Positions 6,964 through 14,113 of a DNA stretch of 14,927 bases are shown here, in pieces. Each line of letters begins with the position of its first letter. Position 1 is the first letter of the stretch. The stretch is from JANQLU01 sp964434955 (GTDB taxonomy: Bacteria; Planctomycetota; Planctomycetia; Pirellulales; Pirellulaceae): NCBI GenBank assembly GCA_964434955.1, contig CAYSXI010000136.1, forward strand, positions 1 to 14,927. The letters are read 5' to 3'. Below the pieces are notes generated by a model. That model searched no databases and had not been told where the DNA came from. It was given only the letters and a program-made list of their open reading frames with translations. Position numbers and translations under genes: made by a program.

Positions 6964-7063
6964 TCGTTTTCGCCTTCTCGCAGAAATTCGCGAGGACGAT
7001 ATCAAAACCGGGCGAAAGGCAAAACCTCAATCGGATGCGACGGCCAAGCGCTCCGCTAGCAAG

Positions 7064-7093
7064 AAAAAAGCCACGACAAGTCGCGGCTTTTTT
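7064..7093 (-). terminator. Terminator after the polysaccharide tyrosine kinase gene
   Basis: AAAAAAGCC (7064-7072) pairs with GGCTTTTTT (7085-7093). An inner 3-bp stem continues after one A-C mismatch, around a 4-base loop. On the - strand this gives a GC-rich hairpin followed by six T, 37 bases after the kinase stop. It is symmetrical and might work in both directions. Confidence 0.85.
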
Positions 7094-7129
7094 GTTTCCG
7101 TTGCAAGTGACGGCCGAGGCGGGCTTCAC

Positions 7130-9604
7130 CTAAACCTCTGGGTTTCCGTCGCCCGGGTCATCCATCACGGAAGTCCCGGTCGGAGCCGCATCTACCGATT
7201 CGGCAACATGGCCGATGCGTTGTGCCTCCTGCGGTTGCCCGTTTGGAGTTCCGTTCTGGCCTTTGTTTTTCTCTTCGTAGTAGTTGCCATAACCATAGCC
7301 ATATCCATAACCATAGCCGTAGCCGTTATACGAGTATCCGGCACGATAAGCGCCGTAGCTGTACTGACTACCGTATCCCGTATTCGCGCCGACACCGTTG
7401 ACGACGACACCAATCAAATTGGCGCCAACGTTTTGCAAGATGCTGGCAGCACGATCGGAGCTGATCTTGATGTTCTTTTTGATCCGCAACGTCAAAATGA
7501 CACCGTCGACACGAGCCGCAACCGGGCAGGGGTCGGTGACCGCCAAAATCGGCGGTGTGTCCAGAATGATGAAATCGAACGATTGGCGAATCTCATCAAT
7601 CAATGACTGGAATCGGGGCGATGTAATCAATTCCGCCGGATTTGAAGGTTTGCGGCCACAGGGCATGACAGAAAGGCCTTCGATCTCTTCGCAATCGAAA
7701 ATCGCATCTTCGATTCGGGTGTCACCGCTGAGAATCGTCGCAAATCCATCATTGCTCTTGATGCCGAACGAATGGTGAACGGTTGGGCGTCGCATGTCCG
7801 CGTCAATAATCAAAACCCGCTTACCGGATTGTGCGATCGAAACGGCCAAGTTCACCGCGACCGTTGACTTTCCATCGCCTGGCGTCGGACTGGTCACTTG
7901 AATCACCGAATGATTCTGACCTCGCGTGTTGAAAAACAACGCCGTTCTAACCGCCCTGAAAGCCTCGGATGACTGGGCCTTGGGGCGATGGTAAGTACAA
8001 ACCAATGGATGAACGTAACTGCTTTCAATCTGGTTCCGTTTGTTAGAGCTGATGACTGGAATATGACCAATCAACGGAATATTCAATTGACGGGTGATCT
8101 CATCCGGGTTGCGATAGGTCTTGTCGGCAATGTCCACCAGATAACCCAAGACCAGACCGAGCATGGCACCGGCAAGTGAACTGATTAACAAAACCGTGGG
8201 AATGCTGGGCCAAACGTGATTGCCGTCTTCACCCTTTTCCAAGTATTGGAACGTGAAGCCATCCTTCGTGGGTTTGACGATCTCGGAAACCTGGTCCGGG
8301 TCGATTCGGGCAAGGGTCGTTTGCGAAGCAACCAGCCACGTCTCGAACTTGTCCATGTCTTTCTCGAGCAATGCCAGCTTATAGCGCCCCTCGGCAATGA
8401 AGGAAACTTTCTTCCGCAAATCTTCATATTGAGCCATCAAACCTTTGAGTTTTTGAAGCTCCTGTTGACGGGCTCGTTCGACTTGCAAAATGTAAAGTCG
8501 AATCATCTGTTCGTGAGTTACCAGATCCGAATTCTCCTGCTGATCACCGGCAATCAAGTCGGTCAACATTTTGTTGAAGTAATTGATCTGACGATTGATT
8601 GCTTTCACCCGAAAGTGCCCGTCGCCCAACTTGTTCACGTTGATAAGGTCCTGGCGGATGATTTCCAATTCTTGCAGTTTGTCTCGAATTGACTGCTCCT
8701 GGGCCTCTCGCATTCGTGAAGAAACATCGCGCGTGTCGTCAAGCATCTTCCGTTCGTTCTGAAGCGCCCAAACGATTTCCGATTCTTTATCTCCACGCTG
8801 AAGTGCATCTAAAATCCATTTGGATTCGGAAGTCAGATTGTTGACAACAACCTGGGTCTCCGCGATCGCGTCATCGACTTTTCGAAGCTTGATCTCCTCA
8901 ACGGTTTCCATGTCCCCCGTGAGATAGTCCTTGTATTTTTTTCTTTCTTCGTTGTATTCCTTGACCTGATCCCCATAAAGTTTCTCGATTTTCAAGGTTG
9001 CTTCTTTGAAATCTCGAGCAAGGGTATTTGTTTGATCACTGTATTTCTTCTGAAGTTTGTTTTTATAAGCATTGCAAATCGAGTTGATGATTAATCGGGT
9101 CTCGTTTTTGTCTCGGCCTGAAAAAGAAAGGTGAAAGACGTTCGGCTCATCTTTATCGGGAGTCACCTTGAGACTTTCCACAGCCTCTGACAACGCGTCG
9201 GCCTCGGCGAGGTTGGAGTAGCAGTTAAGAGTGTTGTAGTAATCCAGATCCTGGAACACTTCATTAACAAACTCTTTTGAATCGATAATTTTGTCGTGCC
9301 GGGTCGTGATTGTGTGGGCCCCGGGAAGAACCGACTCATCGGCACCGAAAGGCGCGATGTACGGGTTTCTGGGTTCGATCAGGATTTTGGCGGTACTTTG
9401 ATAAGTCGGATCGGTCACATAGTTGTAAACAAGCCCGACAGCGACACCCGTTACAATACCGACAAAGATCAACCACTTCCGCCGATTCAAAAGACCCCAA
9501 AGATCAAACTTTGCGCCTTCGCCCTCCTCTTGCATCATTTGCGGACCGAATTGGTTGGACGGTCCAGGCATCATGGGCTGATTTTGTGCAGGCAAGTTGC
9601 TCAC
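7130..9604 (-). CDS. Wzz/Wzc-type polysaccharide co-polymerase with BY-kinase domain
   Basis: This 824-residue inner-membrane protein combines a chain-length determinant with a bacterial tyrosine kinase, as in Wzc and EpsB-type proteins that control capsule or exopolysaccharide export. In order: a Pro/Gln/Met-rich cytosolic leader (1-35), TM1 (about 43-61), a Wzz periplasmic region with long coiled coils (about 180-430), TM2 (about 468-490), and a cytosolic kinase. The kinase shows Walker A PGDGKST (575-581), Walker A' VLIIDADMRRP (597-607) and Walker B FIILDTPP (678-685). A tyrosine cluster at 744-776 has 14 Tyr in 33 residues, including an alternating Gly-Tyr run. Unlike classic Wzc, about 48 further residues follow. 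The start is GTG 9604 with AGGAGA 5 bases upstream. No wza- or wzx-like gene adjoins it. Confidence 0.93.
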   Translation of the reverse strand: MSNLPAQNQPMMPGPSNQFGPQMMQEEGEGAKFDLWGLLNRRKWLIFVGIVTGVAVGLVYNYVTDPTYQSTAKILIEPRNPYIAPFGADESVLPGAHTITTRHDKIIDSKEFVNEVFQDLDYYNTLNCYSNLAEADALSEAVESLKVTPDKDEPNVFHLSFSGRDKNETRLIINSICNAYKNKLQKKYSDQTNTLARDFKEATLKIEKLYGDQVKEYNEERKKYKDYLTGDMETVEEIKLRKVDDAIAETQVVVNNLTSESKWILDALQRGDKESEIVWALQNERKMLDDTRDVSSRMREAQEQSIRDKLQELEIIRQDLINVNKLGDGHFRVKAINRQINYFNKMLTDLIAGDQQENSDLVTHEQMIRLYILQVERARQQELQKLKGLMAQYEDLRKKVSFIAEGRYKLALLEKDMDKFETWLVASQTTLARIDPDQVSEIVKPTKDGFTFQYLEKGEDGNHVWPSIPTVLLISSLAGAMLGLVLGYLVDIADKTYRNPDEITRQLNIPLIGHIPVISSNKRNQIESSYVHPLVCTYHRPKAQSSEAFRAVRTALFFNTRGQNHSVIQVTSPTPGDGKSTVAVNLAVSIAQSGKRVLIIDADMRRPTVHHSFGIKSNDGFATILSGDTRIEDAIFDCEEIEGLSVMPCGRKPSNPAELITSPRFQSLIDEIRQSFDFIILDTPPILAVTDPCPVAARVDGVILTLRIKKNIKISSDRAASILQNVGANLIGVVVNGVGANTGYGSQYSYGAYRAGYSYNGYGYGYGYGYGYGNYYEEKNKGQNGTPNGQPQEAQRIGHVAESVDAAPTGTSVMDDPGDGNPEV
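7286..7324 (-). repeat. Hexamer-like tandem repeat coding for (Gly-Tyr)6-Gly
   Basis: About six and a half copies of a degenerate 6-base unit (GGN TAY on the coding strand) encode an alternating Gly-Tyr tract in the kinase tyrosine cluster. Third-position variation among units suggests selection on the protein, not a fresh slippage product, though copy number could still vary between strains. Confidence 0.8.
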
Positions 9605-9609
9605 AACTA

Positions 9610-9615
9610 TCTCCT
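9610..9615 (-). promoter_or_regulatory. Ribosome binding site for the GTG-started kinase gene
   Basis: AGGAGA on the - strand lies 5 bases before GTG 9604. It is a near-ideal Shine-Dalgarno sequence and supports the GTG start, with no competing ATG close by. Confidence 0.75.
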
Positions 9616-9697
9616 AGTGGCAAATCGAGCGAAAACAGAAAAGGTGAGGTGGCAGGTGGACGTTTCCACCCAAAAACGCATCGCAGAATATCAAATG

Positions 9698-9725
9698 AGT
9701 ATATCTGTTTCGCCCTTGAAAACAA
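9698..9725 (-). promoter_or_regulatory. Candidate promoter for the kinase gene
   Basis: On the - strand, TATACT (9698-9703) is a good -10 element, with TTGTTT (9720-9725) 16 bases upstream as a poor -35. The resulting leader of about 85 bases would include the hairpin at 9655-9670. Confidence 0.3.
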
Positions 9726-10109
9726 ACGAGTTTCTCGTCTCAAATTAGGGTGATCACCGGCCATTTGGCCGCATATTCTTACAAAGTCATCCAAACTGCC
9801 GTTATCCGAGAACAAGGTCCTGGGTTACCCGAGCAGTGAAGGTATTCTCCGTTTCATTTTGTTCGGCATTTATTTGCCTTGAGTTCCGATTTGAGTCCTT
9901 CCCCCAAATATCTGTCATTTTCCCATTGATTGAATCGGCGCATCCGGACTGATCCCTACGTTTCTCGCCGATTGGACGGCGTCCCATGCGTATCCACCTC
10001 AACCCTTCTGGCTTCCAAGTCCACCAAGACCGTGAGATTGTCGCCTTTTGCTTTCGCGAAGTTCCTTCGGGGATTCCATTGCTGGCAAGGATTGATACCA
10101 TTTTCACCC

Positions 10110-12731
10110 ATGACACTTTCTCCAATGATGAAACAGTATCAGGCCGCCAAAGACTCGTGTGGTGATGCGCTTTTGCTTTTTCGCATGGGAGATTTCTACG
10201 AGCTTTTTTATCATGACGCCGAGGTCGCCGCGCGGACACTTGGTCTGACTCTGACCAGCCGGGACAAAAAAACGAACCCGGTTCCGATGGCCGGATTTCC
10301 TCATCACCAGCTGGATGGTTATCTCTCCAAGCTCATTGCTGCCGGGTATCGGGTAGCCGTTTGTGAACAGGTCGAAGATCCCAAAGCGACAAAAGGACTC
10401 GTCAAACGCGAAGTCACCCGTGTCGTGACGCCCGGAACGGTCATTGATCAAACGCTCTTGGATCCACGAAACGCGAATTACTTGGCCGCAATCCTGGGTG
10501 CCGCCGGAGACAATGACTCCAAAGGGCAGCCCATCGGAATCGCCTGGCTCGATCTTTCGACCGGGGCCTTTTTTGCCGCCCAGGGGACAACCAAGCAGGT
10601 TACGGATCTCGCCGCACGAATTCAGCCGCGTGAATTGTTGTTCAGTGACGCTTACGGCGCTCCAACCGAGTTCTTTATCGAACCGCCGTTGATGACCTCA
10701 CGCCCCGCATGGACTTTCAATTACGACAAAAGTTCGAGTAGCCTTTGCCACCAATTTCGAACCAAGTCGCTGGAGGGGTTTGGGTTCGATTCCGATTCAC
10801 AATCGGCCATTGCCGCGGCAGGTGCGATTCTGGAATATTTGAAAGAGACCCAGAAATCCGAATTGGATCACATCAATTGTGTCCTGCCTTTCCGAATGGG
10901 CGAGACGCTTGAGATCGATCTTGCCAGCTGGCGAAGTCTTGAAATCACTCAGAACTCGCGAACGCTGAAACGGGACGGTTCGTTACTCGGAGTGATCGAT
11001 CGCACCATGACTTCGATGGGCGCGAGGATGCTTGGCGAATGGGTTTCGGCTCCCCTCAAAGATGTCAACACGATCCATCGGCGATTGGACAGCGTTGAGG
11101 AATTCACTCAGAACCAGACGCTTCGCTCGGATATTCGGGAACAATTCAAAAACGTATTCGATTTGCAGCGGTTGTTGTCACGTGTTGTGACGGGACGAGC
11201 GACTCCACGTGAGTTGAGTCACGTGGGAACCACGCTTGCCTTAATGCCCACAATCAAGAGTTTAATCGAGCAATGCCAATCGTCCCGCAACCGTGCACTC
11301 CATCAGGCATTGGACCTTTGCGAAGATTTACGCCTCGAACTTGAGTCCGCGCTCGTCGAAGACTGCCCGCCGTCGACCAAAGATGGTGGTTTCATTCGTC
11401 CGGGATATCATTCGGAACTGGATGAGTTGCGGGCCCTGGCTTCAGGTGGCAAAAAATGGATTGCCGAATACCAGGCGAAAATCATCGAAGAGTCAGAGAT
11501 CCCCAGCCTCAAAGTCGGATTCAACAAAGTCTTTGGCTACTACCTCGAGGTCACCAACACCCATCGCGACAAGGTCCCTGACTACTTCATACGAAAACAA
11601 ACCCTGAAGAATGCCGAACGATTCATCACGCCAGAACTGAAAGAATATGAGGAAAAAGTTCTCTCTGCGGACGACAAGGCGCAAGAACTGGAACTTCAGC
11701 TTTTCCAACAACTGCGTGAGAAAGTTCGAAACGAGACCAATCGCTTGAAGTCGAATTCGGAAATAATCGCCGAAGTTGACGTTTATGCGGGATTGGCGGA
11801 ACTGGCAACCTCGCAAAATTACTGCCGGCCCGAAATCAACGACAATGTAGAAATCGCAATCGTTCAAGGTCGGCATCCGGTGCTGGACGTCGTCGAACCG
11901 GAAGGCACTTTTGTTCCGAATGATACCATCGCCAATGGTGAAGACGGATTGCTACACTTGATTACCGGTCCCAATATGGCTGGTAAGAGCACCTATATTC
12001 GTCAGGTCGCATTGCTGACCGTTCTCGCGCAGGCCGGGAGTTTCGTCCCCGCCGAGTCGGCAACCATCGGTGTGGCCGACCAGATCTTTGCCAGGATTGG
12101 AGCCAGCGACGAACTGAGCCGCGGGCAAAGTACCTTCATGGTCGAGATGAATGAGACCGCCAGGATCCTCAACACGGCAACCAATCGGAGCCTCGTGATC
12201 CTGGACGAAATTGGCCGAGGAACCAGCACTTATGATGGCGTCTCTCTAGCCTGGTCCATCGTCGAATTTTTGCATGATCAGATTGGTTGTCGAACGCTTT
12301 TCGCAACGCATTACCATGAACTGACGCAACTCGATAGATCATTGGAGTACGTGCGTAACTTCAACGTCCGAGTAAAAGAATGGCAGGACGAAATTGTCTT
12401 TCTGCATCGGATCGAACCGGGAGCCGCCGACAAAAGTTATGGGATTCATGTGTCCCGCTTGGCCGGCGTTCCGCCCTGGGTGAGCGAGCGAGCCGAGGCG
12501 ATTCTGAAAAAGCTGGAAACCGAGCCCGATGCTCATAGTCCGCTGGACGCCTCTCACGAGCGGTCAAAAAATGAATCGGGGGTTCAGATGACCCTATTTG
12601 AAATGGTGGATCATCCCCTGATCGAAAAGATCAAACGGATCGACCCGAATCATGTGACTCCGCTTGATGCTTTGCAAATGATTGGCCAATGGAAAGAAGA
12701 ACTCGAAGACGCAAACGGACCACGGAACTGA
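10110..12731 (+). CDS. mutS: DNA mismatch repair protein MutS
   Basis: This 873-residue protein recognises mismatches and small loops and starts methyl- or nick-directed repair through its ATPase. Domain I opens with MMKQYQAAKD and contains the mismatch-reading motif GDFYELF (27-33; F29 and E31). The clamp and lever domains follow (about 250-570). The ATPase has Walker A GPNMAGKST (620-628), a conserved ST.MVEM segment, Walker B LDEIGRGTST with D699/E700, and the ATHYHEL switch. The helical C-terminus includes PLDALQMIGQWKEEL. The frame is open back to 9930, but MutS proteins normally begin 'M(T)..MMQQY', so I chose ATG 10110. No strong Shine-Dalgarno precedes it; AAGGA is 18 bases away. Length is normal for MutS1. 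mutL is not in the window. Confidence 0.97.
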   Translation: MTLSPMMKQYQAAKDSCGDALLLFRMGDFYELFYHDAEVAARTLGLTLTSRDKKTNPVPMAGFPHHQLDGYLSKLIAAGYRVAVCEQVEDPKATKGLVKREVTRVVTPGTVIDQTLLDPRNANYLAAILGAAGDNDSKGQPIGIAWLDLSTGAFFAAQGTTKQVTDLAARIQPRELLFSDAYGAPTEFFIEPPLMTSRPAWTFNYDKSSSSLCHQFRTKSLEGFGFDSDSQSAIAAAGAILEYLKETQKSELDHINCVLPFRMGETLEIDLASWRSLEITQNSRTLKRDGSLLGVIDRTMTSMGARMLGEWVSAPLKDVNTIHRRLDSVEEFTQNQTLRSDIREQFKNVFDLQRLLSRVVTGRATPRELSHVGTTLALMPTIKSLIEQCQSSRNRALHQALDLCEDLRLELESALVEDCPPSTKDGGFIRPGYHSELDELRALASGGKKWIAEYQAKIIEESEIPSLKVGFNKVFGYYLEVTNTHRDKVPDYFIRKQTLKNAERFITPELKEYEEKVLSADDKAQELELQLFQQLREKVRNETNRLKSNSEIIAEVDVYAGLAELATSQNYCRPEINDNVEIAIVQGRHPVLDVVEPEGTFVPNDTIANGEDGLLHLITGPNMAGKSTYIRQVALLTVLAQAGSFVPAESATIGVADQIFARIGASDELSRGQSTFMVEMNETARILNTATNRSLVILDEIGRGTSTYDGVSLAWSIVEFLHDQIGCRTLFATHYHELTQLDRSLEYVRNFNVRVKEWQDEIVFLHRIEPGAADKSYGIHVSRLAGVPPWVSERAEAILKKLETEPDAHSPLDASHERSKNESGVQMTLFEMVDHPLIEKIKRIDPNHVTPLDALQMIGQWKEELEDANGPRN

Positions 12732-12747
12732 CGTCAACGAATAATTA

Positions 12748-12770
12748 GCAATCTCGGCTAGTCGCATTGC
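12748..12770. terminator. Short hairpin between convergent mutS and rnpB
   Basis: GCAAT (12748-12752) and ATTGC (12766-12770) can pair around a 13-base loop, 17 bases after the mutS stop and just beyond the 3' side of the RNase P RNA. With no T-run on either strand it would be a weak terminator at best. Confidence 0.2.
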
Positions 12771-13178
12771 CATTCGATTGGTTCAATAAAGTCAGTCGGT
12801 AAGCCGGGTTTTGTCGCGGACGATCATTTCTCTAGGACAACAATTGCTTGTTGCCTCAAGCAGCCTACCCGAAAGTGCAAACGCAACGGACCACCGCGCA
12901 GCAGCCTAATGGCCGCTTCCTTTCATATTTGGCCTTGCTCCGGATGGGGTTTACCAAGCCAAACAAGTCGCCTTGCCTGCTGGTGAGCTCTTACCTCGCC
13001 TTTTCACCCTTACCACGCGTTCCGAAGAACCGTTCGGCGGTTTGTTTTCTGTGGCACTAGCCCTAGCCTTTCGACCGGTCGGCGTTACCGACCATCCTGT
13101 CCTCGGGAGCCCGGACTTTCCTCTCGTACGTTGAGTACCAGCGATCGCCTGACCAACTTTATTGAACGAATCGAATGG
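12770..13178 (-). repeat. Long inverted repeat enclosing the RNase P RNA gene
   Basis: The arms 12770-12796 and 13152-13178 pair over 27 positions in the - strand RNA, with a single C-C mismatch (12780/13168) and two G-U pairs. The inner part is the normal P1 helix; the outer 16 or so positions extend beyond typical P1. Beyond 12770 and 13178 pairing stops. Confidence 0.85.
12781..13167 (-). ncRNA. rnpB: RNase P RNA (A-type)
   Basis: This is the catalytic RNA of RNase P, which cuts the 5' leader from tRNA precursors. On the - strand the hallmark GAGGAAAGTCCGGGCTCCC (complement of about 13106-13124) lies near the 5' end. GGTAAACCCCATCCGGAGC of the P15 region, followed by AAGGCCAAATA, lies in the middle. 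The conserved 3' part is AGAGAAATGATCGTCC, then ACAAAACCCGGCTTAC (about 12799-12814). The 5' and 3' ends pair to form P1. Mature ends are approximate, because the pairing continues well past the usual P1 (see findings). Total length of about 360-390 bases is normal for the bacterial A-type. It is convergent with mutS. Confidence 0.95.
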
Positions 13179-13191
13179 ATTCCATGCTGCA

Positions 13192-13220
13192 AGCATATTC
13201 CGATTTCCACGACTTTTGAA
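13192..13220 (-). promoter_or_regulatory. Candidate promoter for rnpB
   Basis: On the - strand, TTCAAA (13215-13220) and TATGCT (13192-13197) are 17 bases apart, each matching four of six consensus positions. The predicted start, near 13185, lies just before the outer arm of the extended P1 helix, so the primary transcript would contain the full helix. Confidence 0.4.
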
Positions 13221-13317
13221 TGGCTTCCGGAATTCAATCCGACATTCATGCCGCTTGGACGCTCTGCGTTTGCCTCAGGTTCGCGGATTTCCCTTCGCAA
13301 TGTAACTTCATCCAATG

Positions 13318-13347
13318 AAAAAGCCCGACCAATTTGCCGGGCTTTTT
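13318..13347 (-). terminator. Terminator after the small lipoprotein gene
   Basis: AAAAAGCCCG (13318-13327) pairs perfectly with CGGGCTTTTT (13338-13347) around a 10-base loop. On the - strand it gives a GC stem followed by T residues, 60 bases after the lipoprotein stop. It separates that gene from the rnpB promoter. Confidence 0.88.
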
Positions 13348-13407
13348 GCGCCAAGGAGTTGTTCGATGGGAATCTCGGAATGTTGCCGAGGCGAATTGAT
13401 CGATTGG

Positions 13408-13863
13408 CTAATTTTTTGCGTAGGGAATCAGGGTGTCCACAAATTTGTCCATCGGCGAATAAATGACCTGTTTGATCAGAATTTGGTCATTCGCGTGAAT
13501 CGCATAGTTGTGTTCGGCCGGGACTCGCTGGTTCTTGGAACGATATTGAATCGGCATCGTGACGACCTGTCCCGAATCTGGAACTTTTCGTTTGATTTGG
13601 ATTTCCATGTCGCGAAACTTCTGCTTCGCCTTGACTTCGTTTAGAACGTCGTCGATGGTCATCCCTTCTTTGATCGGCTTATTGACTTGATTGGACTTGG
13701 CCCATCCTTCTCCGCGCATCATCACGGAATACTGGGGAGTCCCCGGAGCGATGACCGGGGCGTCGCCTGTCCCAGGCTTCATCATGAAGCACCCGCTCAA
13801 TGAAATGGCGTATCCGGCGACAAGCGCGAGCAGCCAGGGCCGTAACGATCGTTTGACTTGCAT
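13408..13863 (-). CDS. Small lipoprotein, possibly SLBB-like
   Basis: This 151-residue protein has a classic lipoprotein signal: basic MQVKRSLR, hydrophobic WLLALVAGYAIS, then lipobox LSGC with C25. It should be exported and lipid-anchored. The mature part has a disordered Gly/Pro segment (30-45), then GMTIDDVLNEVKAKQKF and a C-terminal half with AEHNYAIHANDQILIKQVI. The 'ti.dvl..v' helix and a final 'ND.I.I' strand recall SLBB/ubiquitin-like beta-grasp modules of polysaccharide export proteins, but this is only a resemblance. ATG 13863 is supported by AAGGG (13871-13875), 7 bases upstream. It is a single-gene unit with its own terminator. I do not recognise a named family. Confidence 0.75.
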   Translation of the reverse strand: MQVKRSLRPWLLALVAGYAISLSGCFMMKPGTGDAPVIAPGTPQYSVMMRGEGWAKSNQVNKPIKEGMTIDDVLNEVKAKQKFRDMEIQIKRKVPDSGQVVTMPIQYRSKNQRVPAEHNYAIHANDQILIKQVIYSPMDKFVDTLIPYAKN

Positions 13864-14113
13864 TTGGATTCCCTTTTGTAACCGGCAAACTTTTCCTAAG
13901 ACCCCTGATTCATATAATCCGCATCGTCCAATTCCCCTTCCGACTTGAGTCGCATGACGATTTCATCCAAATTTTTGCGACTTTTTGAATTACCGCTTGA
14001 GGATCGCGGCATTTCGCATTTCTAACAATTGACTTAGCATGGACTGATATCAGCAAACCGGGCGGTTTAGACAATTTGCTAAATTGCCATCACCTTCCAA
14101 TGCTGGCACTTTC
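13864..14113. other. Divergent intergenic region, lipoprotein / SDR
   Basis: These 250 bases separate two divergent genes. They contain the lipoprotein ribosome binding site, a TTGACT at about 14030 that resembles a -35 element without a well-spaced -10, and AT-rich stretches. I see no gene, RNA structure or repeat that I can support. Confidence 0.4.

Larger units (their letters stand above)
9605..10109. other. Divergent intergenic region between kinase gene and mutS
   Basis: These 505 bases carry no ORF with family resemblance. From the kinase side they hold its ribosome binding site, a perfect 6-bp hairpin with a CGTT loop (9655-9670), a candidate - strand promoter (9698-9725), a small hairpin ACGAG/CTCGT (9726-9738) and a palindrome CGGCCA-TT-TGGCCG (9758-9771). 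Towards mutS the reading frame stays open from 9930, but its 60 extra codons do not resemble MutS. I could not identify a convincing mutS promoter. Confidence 0.5.

Noticed and set aside
9930..10109. N-terminal extension of MutS by 60 residues
   Set aside because: MutS proteins begin at the MMxQY segment, the extra residues are basic and unpatterned, and no ribosome binding site precedes 9930.
12848..13060. Small + strand ORF between mutS and the lipoprotein gene
   Set aside because: It lies wholly inside the RNase P RNA gene, whose conserved motifs explain the sequence.
13131..13466. + strand ORF of 111 codons across the rnpB 5' end and the lipoprotein terminator
   Set aside because: It crosses an RNA gene, a promoter-like element and a terminator, and its translation has no protein-like pattern.
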